The position numbers and the translations under genes are program-made. The notes under the pieces are model-generated. The model saw only the letters and a list, made by a program, of their open reading frames with translations, was not told the DNA's origin and did not search any database. This document shows positions 1 through 11,618 of a DNA stretch of 64,000 nt, one piece after another (positions within the stretch are counted from its first letter, which is position 1; each line of letters opens with the position of its first letter). The stretch spans positions 15,977,505-16,041,504 of the forward strand of contig NC_064434.1 in assembly GCF_023343835.1 (NCBI RefSeq), written 5' to 3'. Source of the DNA: Lagopus muta. Taxonomy: Eukaryota > Chordata > Aves > Galliformes > Phasianidae.

Positions 1-87
1 ACAAAAGAAAATAAAACAAATAAAGATAAAATAAAATAAAATAAAATAAAATAAAATAAAATAAAATAAAATAAAATAAAATAAAAT
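1..87. repeat. A-rich pentanucleotide microsatellite (ATAAA)n
   Basis: Twelve uninterrupted ATAAA units occupy 26-85, preceded by degenerate A-rich sequence that runs to the window edge. It may be the tail or expansion of an element lying to the left, which cannot be seen. Confidence 0.95.
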
Positions 88-2491
88 GACTTCCAACAGG
101 GAGCAGCATGCAATTTATAAATTGCAGTGTGCATATTGAAATAATTTTCATTTTCTACTTTACATATCAAACAACAGATAGTCTGGCTACAAAATTATAC
201 TGACACTTTTCAGAGGAAGCTGCTGGTAAACCTCATCGTATATTCAACAAAATATTCTTGCTTGTCTGCAAGAGAAGTTGGTTGCCACTTTGCTCCCAAA
301 CTTTGTTACTCCGTTTTAGTTAGAGGTGAGAGGAACCCTGCCTGTATCTGCTTTGCGATTCTTTGGTGAGCCTTTTGTGTATTTTAAAGTCGACAGCTTA
401 AGAGACACAGTCTGAGAGGAACTGCAGAGCAAGGAACTGAATCAAAACAATCTGAAGTTTTGGAACGTAAACCTAGTCCTCCATATCAGAAAATGAATGC
501 AGTATATGACTTTAGCAAAGCAGAGCATAAGACAAAAATGAAGAAGTTGGAACTTTGTATATGAATGAGCAAGTGAGAAGCCTGCTAGGCCTCATCAGTT
601 TTTCATTGAGTTCCTTCTGTGTACCACCAAAATACCTTTCAGGCTAAAGCATCACCATATCAAGGCAGGCACTGAATGTTTCTCAAATGAAATACATTCC
701 CATATCTAAGCCTGTAAATCAAATAATTTTAGATAAATTGTTAACAGCAACACTCATTGAACTGTTCTTATTAAAAAAGATCAGGTTTTGTTTTACCCAT
801 AGGTAGAACTTACTAAAGACTGATAAGATCTATTTCTCTTGATCATTTACTGTTTTGTGGTTTTTTTTTGTTTGTTTCTCTGAATCTTGTTTCGTATCAC
901 ATCTTAATATTAATTCAGTCATAATGACCATTGGCAGCTTGCTACATGTTCAGTTCAAATTAGTGGCCACAGAATTTATTCACCAGAGAAAGAGAAGTCT
1001 TCCATAGCAATGAGTGTCATTGATCTTATTTGGGAAAAAATAAATCACAAGGCCAGGCTAAAATCAACATCCTATAAACACAGAGGCCATCTTGCCTGGA
1101 TTATACTTAATTTTGAATTCTTTCTGTTGCCATGATACCAGGCATGAAAAAGAACAAGCCAGGCATTGAAAAGAACTCAAGAGCTGGTTGGAGATTTGTT
1201 TTTTCTTGTGTTAAACATTGTAAGAAAATCCCATATTAGTGAAATAAAAGTAAGCAGTAACAGCAGAAGGGATTTTCCTCTTTGTGAAGTGGAAGGTTGT
1301 AGGACAAATATCTTTTGAAATCTTGCTTATTTAAGAGAGTAATCATAATGATTCAGAAATGTTTTGTTAGTGCACCTGATTCTCCTCCTGGCAAATCAAG
1401 TGATTAGCACCTTCTCTAATTCATGCAAGCTACCTTTACTTACTACTCCTTTGCACCCACCCACTCCCTGCCAGCAGGAGCAGCGCTCAGCCAGAGCGCA
1501 TACAAACCTCACACGGCCTGCATGTTAGCTCCTCAGAGATGATAGGAGAGTTGAGTTCCTCAGGGTGCAAATGTCTATTTTCAATGAAGGACATAAAAGA
1601 CACTCCAGAGAGCTGTGGAAATTTTTTGGAATTTCATGTTCTGACCATTTTAATGGACTTTTAAGAGACTATGAGATTTTCTTCTAAATAGAAAAGGTTT
1701 TCTTTCCCCTACCAAGAAGCTGAACACCCCTTGTATCCAGAAGCTTTTATAGTTCCCATGTATCATGCATGTGGTTGATGAACTCTCAACACAATAAAGC
1801 TCTGTAAAATCCTTCTGTTGAAGCATCATTAGTGTTTTTTTATTGTGACACTCCACGTAACACAAACTCCCAACTGAGACCAATAACTGCTGCTTAAAGT
1901 AAGGCACCAAGAACACCAAAGTCATCTCTAGGGGCCTGTCACATACCTGGAGACTATCACCTCTAGAAGAGATGACCACAGGCATTTCTACTGACTGCTC
2001 TCAGATGACGGACAGGGAATGGACATATACTGTGCACTAAGCAGAATGGCACTAAGCACCATATTTCATTTCTCTGTCACCTCATTATATATTCAATCTC
2101 ATGTTATAGAAGTAACAGATAGAGAGGTGCCCTTTTCCAATGCATCTCTGCTTTTCTGCTCGGGATCTCCTTGTTTTCTGTTCCTTACCTTGGGAAGCAG
2201 TGAAGTGGGTCCTGCAGACACATCTCCCAATGGTTGTCCTTGACATACAAGTACAATGCTGCTCTGCACCTAGAAACCATTTACCACTGCCAAGAAGCTG
2301 TGACAGTCACAAGCAGCACCAAAAGACCAGAAGTGACCTGCATTTGAGAAGTTTCTCATTCTGTACCCAACTGATCATTGCTGAAAGCTGTGGAAAACTG
2401 TTGAACACGTGGTGATATCAAGAACAATGTGCTATCAGTCTGGTAAGACACACTAAGCTGCACCAATTGTACTTTTACGAGGGTGGACAGT
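88..2491. other. Downstream intergenic flank, no feature recognised
   Basis: The sequence is A/T-rich. Short reading frames on both strands (for example 1650-1985 minus and 2019-2243 plus) have no domain resemblance and no splice context. I see nothing supportable here. Confidence 0.6.
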
Positions 2492-2772
2492 GATATGACA
2501 AGGGGGAATGGTTTTAAACTAAGACAGGAGAGGTTTAGGTTAGATGTTAGGAGGAAGTTTTTCAGACAGAGAGTGGTGATGCACTGGAACAGGTTGCCCA
2601 AGGATGTTGTGGATGCCCCATCCCTGGAGGCATTCAAGGCCAGGCTGGTTGTGGCTCTGAGCAGCCTGGTCTGCTGGTTGGTGACCCTGCACATAGCAGG
2701 GGGTTGAAACTGGATGAGCATTGTGGTCCTTTTCAATTCAGGCCATTCTATGATTCTGTGATTAGATATTTG
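2492..2772 (+). mobile_element. CR1 LINE 3' fragment
   Basis: This is a truncated avian CR1 retrotransposon in plus orientation. It encodes the end of CR1 ORF2 ([20 protein letters not shown], then HWNRLP and [10 protein letters not shown] in frame at 2483-2707) and finishes with the CR1-type 3' end CATTCTATGATTCTGTGATT. The 5' truncation is typical of CR1 copies. Confidence 0.92.
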
Positions 2773-5700
2773 TGGGGTCTTGCAAAGGACAGCTGGAGCC
2801 AGCTGAAAACCATGCTCCAAACACATCCCAAACAGGCTGGAACTGGCATGACCCAGAAGGTTCATAGGAGTCCCTGGAAATTTGGCAGGAAGATGGCAGC
2901 AGCCGGGACACCACATTTATATAATCATCAGCAGTCATGGTTTGTGTTAGTGCCAGCAGGATCCTGAAACACATCTCCATGCTACAACAAATACTAGAAA
3001 CTAACTTTTCACTGTGAATTACACAGATGTGGGGTGGGGGGAGGAGACACAAACATTTGGCTGCATATAAATAGAGCAATAGAGAACCAGAAGGGCTTAC
3101 AGCAAACACTCATTGTAGAGTGCCTCCTCAGCCAAACATGTTGACTGCTAAACGGATGGCTGGAGTTATTGTTTGGACAGTTGCATTGTTTCTGCTGAAC
3201 ATCTGTATTGACGAACACAGATACGACAGCAGGCGTGGGTAGGAAGGGAGAAGAGAATAATTTGGCTCAGCAACAACATCCGTCAATTATAAAATATAGG
3301 GAAGGTGCAATATTATTAGCCAATGCATTATCTGTTTGGAACTAACTGATTTTTAGTGTTCCCCCTCCTTTTCTTAGTGTGACTAATCAGTGCTCTCTGA
3401 CTAACTGGCATTTTGAAACAGACCTTTCTCTCATTTTAGATTTATGGACTGAAACATCTCTGTGCTTAAATCAGTTTCCTGAAAGTTCAAACACACAGGC
3501 TTTTCGACTTTCAGAAAAGGTTTATATACTGAAAGAAGAGGAGCAATAACATATGTTAATATCCAGAGCATCAGCATAGTGTGCAGGCTCATCACAGTAT
3601 TGTTATTTTTAGACAAGACATCATTACAATTAATTCTGTGCAAGTTTTGAAACATATACTATAAAAACTTGAGATAGAGATGTCATTCATATGGATTTCT
3701 GTTCAGTACTCTCAAAGACAGCTATTTCTTTTTGCTTGTAATGGTGTTCAGAGACTGCACCCTGGTGGCTCATGGCAGCAAAAGGGCTTAAAATACGCTT
3801 TTGAGCGCTTTTTAAAATGCACTAAAGAAACACCTATCCATATTCCAGCTCAAGTGTCATTCATTTGAGCTGTACACATCATAGAAGCCTCACATACACA
3901 ATCAAAATGAGTGCGTCTAAAAATAAAGAAATAAATGCTGCATCATTCTCTTTTGACAAGGCAATTTTCAGATTAAATTTTGCACAATCTGTATGCGTTT
4001 CTTCTGCAGGTAATCCCACAAAATGTCAGTGTTGTCATCAAAACATGAGACCTCAGGCTTTTGAGGCAGCATTTCTGCCACCCATTAAAACACCATTTCA
4101 AGTGACAAAAGAGGAAAAACAATGTGTGTGCTTGTTTTTAATCATTCTCAAAGAACACAACAGTGCAGATCTCAGGAACGCCCAAAACTGCAAACAACTT
4201 GTGACAATTGAAACAAGTCATTGGCAGAGAAAATCTGTTTCACAAGCACAGCTCCCTTTTGTACATGCTCACTCTCACAGCAAAGTGAGCAGGACTACTA
4301 AGAGGAGCCTGTTGCACACCTTAAAATTGAAACACAAACTCACTAAAAGTAACATGAATATTAACCTGTTTTAATGGGCTCTGAGCATCCAATTTGTAGC
4401 ATACATGAAGTACTACTTACACCTACAGGCTTCTATTTTTAGTTTTCCAGGTGCTTGGGGGGGAGGAAGGCAGTGTTCTGAAAGAAGAAATAATTAAATT
4501 TTATTCCCAACACACTATTTTCAAGCTGCCAAAAATATCCCAGAGTCTTTATCAGTCTATTCAGTATGGACAACTTACTTTGCTCCAGGATCAGATTTCT
4601 TGTTCTACAAATTTATGCAGTAGAATTTCTACTTCCTGAAGACATAGATATGCTACACTAACTAGAAGACATATTTGACATTTAGGAACATGCTGTGCAT
4701 AAAAATAAAGTACCACACATAGGCTAGACACACACATTTACAACTGGATTTTAGAAAACAATATTGAGTTAGGATACCTACAACTTACTCTCAGGGCCTC
4801 TCTTCTTTGGGACTGAGGTTTAAATTTAGCATTTTGTACTATTATTTATTACAGCATTCAATTCAATTTCAGGTAGGAAAAATTAAAAAAAAAAAAAAAG
4901 CTGAATTTCTGTTGTTTGTATGTGTGAGTTGGTTTGCATCATCTACATCACTGAAACATTTGTCTATGTGAATCACAGTCATTATCACAGACATTCATCT
5001 GGAAATTCCATATGGGAGCAGAGTGACCTGGTTCTAATTTGCACCTGGTATCTGAAAGCAGCATTTGTGCTAAGGACTATAAGAGTAAAAAGATGCATTG
5101 CTCAGTTTTAGCTATAGAATCATAATATGCCTGGACAAAGCCTGTGGCCTAGACTTCTGTGGTCAAAGTGGGTGGGAAAAAAATAAGTATCTTTTAAGTG
5201 GCTGAAAAAAAGCTGATTAGGCTGTCCAGACAGCTACCTTAACAAGCAGCATAGGAGGGCAAGGGAATATCACCTTCCAGGAAATGGCTGAGCTTTTGCA
5301 CTGACTGACAGCAGTTCAGGGAAAGCTGAAAGTTAAGACAAACCTCATACTTAGGTGGTGTCAGATTCAAGGCTCAGTCTTCATTCCCAAAAAGCTGAGT
5401 GTGGGTAGAAAAGGCTTCCTATACTGCACAAAATCAGACTTTAAGTCTAGATGTGCTGCAGTCGGGTAAGCACAAAATCTGTAAGAAACATCCTCTATGG
5501 TCTCAGAATAAAACTAAAACTGAAAGCCAAAATAACGTATTGTGGAAACACTTTCTTCTGTGTTGTCAGTGGCAACATTTAGCATCACCTCATAGTGTAA
5601 GTAATTCAACCCCAGCAGTTATATGTCTATTTAACAATGCTACATTTTTGTGCTGTATTTGACTGTCTAAATCATTCAGATCCTGGAGGACAGTTACAGG

Positions 5701-6357
5701 ACTGATTCTGAGTCATTCTCCCACCCAGTGCCCAGGTACAATTTGGAGTTACTGTGGCATTAGGACTATTCCTAGTTTGCTTAAATGCTCTAATTTTAGA
5801 CAGGTGGGACCCTGAAATCTGTGACTTCACATCCTCTTTCCACAGTTTCTTGGTTCTCTTATTATAGACCTTTTGTACAGAAACCTAGTCACATAGTTGA
5901 AGGCATTAGTAAGAAAGGCCTTGTGTGGCAAGGTAAGCTGAACCTCGAATAAAGACTAAGGAAATGCCCAAGAGGTTGAATGTTACCAAACTGCAGGAAA
6001 ATTAATTGCAAGTGACTGAAAACTAACTCTCCTCTCTGAAAGAAAACTGCAAGGCAAAACAAAGCCTAATTGGAAGCTAAAGACCTTGGTAGCAGAGGAA
6101 AAAAGCAGAAAGATTGCTTTGTTAATGATACCTGCTCCTAGAATTGTTCAAATCCCCCTGACATTCATGCACTGCTTTCTGACAAAGTAATTGAAGAAAA
6201 TACCTCTTCTGCTCTTCTCCTTGAGGAGAAAAATCATTATGTTCAATTAAAGGTGTGAATGAGTAGCAGTGAATAACTGCCTTTTCTTAAATTATAAAGG
6301 GTGGAGCACACACTTTTATATGAGCTATGCACACCTTATTCTTTTTGAATAGATTGG

Positions 6358-6392
<35 letters not shown>

Positions 6393-7642
6393 AGGGCAAA
6401 ATATTTCATAACAAATAAGAAAGAAACTGTGGGGACCAAAGAAAAGATTGCATCCAAAACTGCAGTTCAGGCAGAATATAAACTGCTTGTTAATGGAATA
6501 AAGAACATGAGAGCAAATTCCCATTGTTACACAGCTAAGGATGTTCTGTTGTTCGAGAGGTTGGGCTTTGCCTTAAAAATCTCAACCTCAGTACCAGCAG
6601 CTGAGGTGAATACAAACTACTCACTCTGGAGAGATCTGCTTCAATCCTCTCCATCAGAACCAAACTGTGGTGCAAGCACATACTCATGGCTCAGAGTGAT
6701 GCACAGCGGAGCAAAATTCACCCAGGAATCGCCTACAAGAAGTGCCTGCAAAAGGGGCTGTACCAGAGACTTGGTTGTGGGTTGGGTCCATCTCCAGAGA
6801 TGCCCAGATTCACTCTATTGGCTCAGGTGGGAGACCAGGAGGCAGAAACCTCAGCTATGCCCAGAAATGAGGTAGAAAGCCGTCAAAGTTGTGTGTGCTC
6901 TGAAGTAAGGAGAGGCAGGTAAGCAGAAGCAGTCCTACCATAACAGAAGTATTTTTCTTTAGCGGACACATAACCTTGAAAAATGACTTGGAAGAATCAC
7001 AAGAGACATATTCGTTTAAAATATCTATTGAAATTACAAATTAAACTCTTCAATATGATTCAAAGTACAAAACACAACATTAAAAGGCATTCAACAGCTC
7101 TTTTATACATCACAGTGTTAGTGGCACAAAATGTACTTACATTTCAAATACATCAACAGAACTGTTTTTACACTTGGTCAAATACATTATTTGTACATAT
7201 GCATGACTTCTTCATGCTTATCCCTATGCAAGTTTAAAATACATCCATGGTAAAATGATCAAGAAAGGTTCTGTTATGTACCACGTACCTGTACCTAATG
7301 TTTCTGGAATTCTGATGAGAGATACACAAATCAAAGCAACAAAGACCGTAGGGCTCTAAACACAAACAGCATGCCTTACTTAGTATAAGTGCACTAGCAA
7401 TTAAGCACTGATGCAGGTTTTTTTGATGTCCTTAATATCACTGTCATCAACAACCACCATTCTACCTGTTTTCCTCTGGATTGTAGATAATATGTGTGAA
7501 ACGTATAAGCTTTGGTTTTAAAGAGCTAACCTGCACAAAGCTTTATGCATGCTGCACCGTATTGGGATGAAAACTGTCTATATTAAGTATATTAATTCCT
7601 ATGCAGTAGAAGAACTACAGATGAAATGCATGAAACTTCATT
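2773..7642. other. Intergenic flank with homopolymer tracts, no gene recognised
   Basis: It contains an A15 run at 4885-4899 and the T28 tract at 6361-6388. The 182-codon plus-strand reading frame at 6327-6875 starts inside the T28 tract and has no recognisable domain. The 169-codon frame at 3865-4374 likewise shows no domain or codon pattern. I see no supported gene. Confidence 0.55.
6361..6388. repeat. T28 homopolymer
   Basis: A run of 28 uninterrupted T. No SINE-like body is visible next to it, so it is annotated only as a mononucleotide repeat, prone to length error. Confidence 0.95.
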
Positions 7643-10600
7643 TTTATTTTCCCGCCCATTCCAATTTTAAATGAAAAGCACTTCATCTTTTTCTGATCTA
7701 TGAATCTTTCATTGGCAGCTCTATAAGCAAGAGAGCTTTTCTCTAATTTTGATTGTGTTTCCTGCATGTCAGGGTATTAACTGTAAGCTCAGAGTTCCAC
7801 CATTCAGCTCTTATTTGGGATTTTGCCTGGATATTTGAGGGAAGATCATGCTGCTTGGTACATGGGAGAAAGTATCCCAAATTCTTGACATGCTGAAGTC
7901 AATAGTAGGAGGTTTTAGGTTGACAGACAATATGAATTAAATTGAAGTATTAATGTAAATCTATTGCAAGCATTTATATATAACCTTTCATCAGAGAATC
8001 TTGAAAGACCTTAAAGCCAAAGAATTTGTCCTCACAACTCTCCTGTGAGGTAGGTGAACATTGGTCCATCCGTGTAAAAGATGGTTAAATTGAGAGAAAA
8101 GGAGATAAGTGACTTGTCCAATGTCACGTAGGGAAGACCCAGTCTACTGCCACTGTGCTGCTGATCTCTCTCGGGGCTGACTTGAGCCCAATGGTAAGTC
8201 TAGGGAGATTCAAAGTCTCTGGAGCCTGGACTCCACGCTCAGTCCGATGCTCACAGGACAAGACACTATTTCACCCCAACAGAACGTGCAAATAATGTGC
8301 TGTTACAAACAACATTAAAAACAGCATATAAGATAATGCTAACAAACTAAATAATAGCATAGCTATAAAAATGCAACAGAAATCATGCAGCAAATCTCAT
8401 TTTTCTGATGAAAATCTAAAAAGCTGTTGTAACAGACTTTCAGCGGAAAAGCAGCAGACATTCACCTCTCCATGTCACGGGGCTTAAATGTCAGAGTTTA
8501 TAATAATGTATTTACAATTCCACGTAAGGGTATCAAAACTCACACTATCAACAGAAACTATAACATAAGAATATCCCAAATTCAATGTACCATTGAATAT
8601 GGATGAATATAGACAGACATACGCTATGTTGGAAAAAGACCCAACATTTAAAAAAATTCAAAGAAACAACAACAACAAGAAACAGAACAAAACCAAATCC
8701 CCGAGAACATACATGGAATGATACTTAGCATACCTGAAAGGATTAGGTATTTGGGAAATATGTGCAGGCATATAGTCGACCCTAACATGATATGAATCAA
8801 GAGATATGTAATGAAAATCTCCCGTAGCAATTCAAGTACGTTGAGATCAGATATGCTGGCAGAAGTACAAAGTCTTCTGATTACACATAATGTTATCTGC
8901 AAGTATCAATTATATACATTTTTTAATGTCCATATTTTTGAAGGAATTCTTTATCTTTCCCTTTTAAAATTTGGAAATGCATTAATTTTGACATTGATTA
9001 TTAACTGGCCACAATACTGTGGGAATCTTCAGCCTTACTATAGTGCCACAGAAAGGCTGTCTCTAGGTAAGGCACAGTAGAAATCAAATCTCAGACAAGG
9101 ACACTCCAGGTGCTGTTAGGAGTTGATCACACCTCTGCTATTTCCTATCATCAGTCACTGCCACATACAGGGAAAACCCTTAGCGCTTCTAATTAGAGGA
9201 AATTAATGACCCAGGAAATCTTTATGTCCTTTCATCCATTTATTTTTCTGCAAACTACAGGGCCAAGGATGAAAGACCGTAGTTGAGCTTTACCACCCTG
9301 CCCTTATGAGCTTACCTGCAGGAAACTGTCCTTTGCAGAAGGGTTGCCATTGATTCTGCACCTGGAAGCTGTGACTTGGGGCACATGGGCTTAGACAGTG
9401 CTCTTCCACCAGGGATGGGATACACACTATTCAGGCTTCCCTACAGATATTTTGGAACAGCTAAATAATGTTTAATAACAAAGACATATGAAAGGACTAT
9501 GATAACAAAAATCAGATATTACAGTTAAAGATCTGAGCTGTACCTTGCCATAAACAAGCTGAACACATCAAAAAGAGTTCAGACTGTTGGAAACCCGCTG
9601 TCCTTTTCCTTCATATAATCATGGCTGTAGTCCTTAAAATCAAGTAGAATAAGTGAATTGCAGATGACTTCCATTTCCCAGAACTAACACCTGTGTTTAG
9701 ACACATTTTGAATTTGGATACCGTTAAACTGGGAAAGAGAGGGAGGGGAAGAAATCCAAGAGATGTTTTACCAAAAAACAGCACCCTGTATCAAAACTGT
9801 ACCCTGCAGTCTTTATGTCTAGCGGGTGAATATAACAAAATAAAAGGTAATGAAAAGCAGGAGTTATTTTCCTATGCTTGAGCTATGAAATCAAATTCCC
9901 AGCCTGTGAGAACAGCCAGAAGCTGCTGCATTTAAGAGGCTTAATACATTTTCAGTGCAAAGTTATCCTGGCTTCAATGTATTCATCAATCTCAGCACAC
10001 TGACAAAGCACAGAAATAAATGATGAAAAAAATGTAGTCAAACTTCAGTCTACACATCATTCAGAAGATTTTCCTCTGGTATTACACGCAGACACGCACA
10101 TCAATTCAGGTGCTTCATATTTCATGGAGACAAGTTATTAATCAAATTTCTGCTGGCTTTCAAATCAAAGCAAAATGGTTTCCAAATAAAATATTACTAA
10201 AGAGAAACTACAGTGATTAACAGTAGGTTGACTAGCACACTTTATTACCCTGGAAACACACAGCACTGAATTCTGCAAAATTATTACATCGAGTTAGTGA
10301 TTATTTGTAAAATGAAAGCTTGTTTCATCACAGTATTGTTATTAAATAGCACACCCCATAGATATTAACTCTGATAATGGGCTAAGTAGTTTAAATGTTA
10401 ACTTCCACAAATATCCCAGGCATTTTTTTATTATTAACTTGATGATCTTGATGTATTTTTATACGTAGAAGGAAAGATTCACTGATAATCCAAGAGCCTG
10501 CTAAATAGTAAAACTAGTCCTGTATTTTTAATACCTGCCCTAAAGACAGAAGCAAACTATTCTGAACTCCCAAAATATTTCAATAGCACAGCTATTTACA

Positions 10601-11486
10601 CATTTGGTTTAAATAAGATTATCTATCTATATAAAAAAGATTGAGATACCTGGATTAGAAGTTACATAGCCCTGTAAGTGTAGCAGAACTCCAAACAGCA
10701 AAAAATAACAATTCAGAAAAACACTAGTGGTCCAGCGGCAACAATACCATCACTTTTAAAAGAACCTTGATTAGATTGCAGGTTTGTGTCACCACTCAAT
10801 CATACAGCTTCATCAGTTTGTTTTTAAAATGTAGCTTTCAGTCAAACAAATTTCTAATAAGACTTCAAAATATTCCAGGAAGGCAACAGGACTAACTTTG
10901 TCCCTTAGTCCCTCCCCATACTTCTAGAAAGGCATTGGATGGCCTATATGCACCTTATTGACTTTGTTATACTTGCAAAAATATGCATTAAAAAGGATGT
11001 TGTGATAGCATTAACAAAAACACATAACAAACATGGTAAAGTCACAAAAAAGTTGACTATCCAATTAAAATGATAGACAACTTACATACACACAGGAATA
11101 AGACATCAAATTTTGAAGCAAACAAATATGCAGAGAGTTTTGATTTATATGCATTGTTAGCTTGTGCTGTTGAAGTCATTCAGCACAGTTCCCAGTCCTC
11201 CAGCAGGGCCAGAGAAACCTTTTGCATTATGTTTTAGCAATATCACCTCTTCCTTTCAGATAGCTACCTGGGTCCATGGTCTCCCTTAAGCACCAAACTT
11301 GCCTTTCATTACTGTCTTTGTCTATTACCACTTGATCTACGCAACAGTTCCTGGAACCAAGACTGTGAGTCAGTGAAAAGCAGAACAGGGCAAGTAAGGC
11401 TACAGCAATGTAAGTGCAAGAGAGAAACATCAACAGCAATAATAAAATCAAAACACATGTTGTGATGAGTCCAATTTTCCCTTGGT
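7643..11486 (-). other. RNF144A: Probable RNF144A 3' UTR and near-downstream sequence (end not determined)
   Basis: This sequence directly follows the stop codon on the minus strand and shows no conserved coding pattern. Minus-strand AATAAA hexamers lie at 10427-10432, 10241-10246, 9239-9244 and 7643-7648. Any of them could end the transcript, and I cannot choose between them without transcript data. The stretch is A/T-rich. It holds an ancient SINE relic at 7966-8150, and otherwise I see nothing specific in it. The left boundary given is the farthest of the four candidate signals and is inference. Confidence 0.4.
7966..8150 (-). mobile_element. Ancient MIR/CORE-type SINE relic
   Basis: Read on the minus strand, the order matches an amniote MIR-like SINE. 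There is a core with GACAAGTCACTTATCTCC (compare the MIR pattern GGGCAAGTCACTTAACCTC), then CACCTACCTCACAGGAG and GTTGTGAGGA. The 3' end reads GATTCTCTGATGAAAGG followed by TATATAAATGC, like the L2-related tails of reptile and bird CORE-SINEs. The copy is diverged and the tRNA-like head is not clear. It sits within the probable RNF144A 3' UTR in the sense orientation. Confidence 0.7.
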
Positions 11487-11618
11487 CTAGGTAGGTAGAG
11501 GGTCATCATCTCCTTTATTACATTTGCACTTGCAGCACAGAACAAATGGTGTAGCAAGTAAAAGGAAAGGGGAGGCCACCAAAAGTAGAAGACCAAATCC
11601 TGCAAAGATTCCAACCAC
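11487..11618 (-). CDS. RNF144A: RNF144A coding exon 7 (transmembrane helix, tail, stop)
   Basis: The exon encodes residues 250-292 and the TAG stop at 11489-11487. It begins VVGIFAGFG, runs through a Leu/Val/Phe-rich helix of about 25 residues, then CCKCKCNKG and the acidic end DDDPLPT. The acceptor is TGTCTTGCAG|GTG. G252xxxG256 matches the membrane self-association motif reported for mammalian RNF144A. The last exon continues into the 3' UTR at lower coordinates. Confidence 0.95.
   Translation of the reverse strand: MVGIFAGFGLLLLVASPFLLLATPFVLCCKCKCNKGDDDPLPT

Noticed and set aside
2356..2916. 186-codon minus-strand ORF
   Set aside because: It is the antisense shadow of the CR1 fragment at 2492-2772 plus flanking chance sequence.
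3865..4374. 169-codon plus-strand ORF
   Set aside because: No domain, no consistent codon pattern and no promoter or splice evidence. Treated as chance.
6327..6875. 182-codon plus-strand ORF, the longest plus-strand frame
   Set aside because: Its N-terminal part is translated from the T28 homopolymer, and the rest shows no known motif.
11227..11451. Small ORF just after the RNF144A stop codon
   Set aside because: It lies in the 3' UTR, is short and starts without a recognisable context. No family resemblance.
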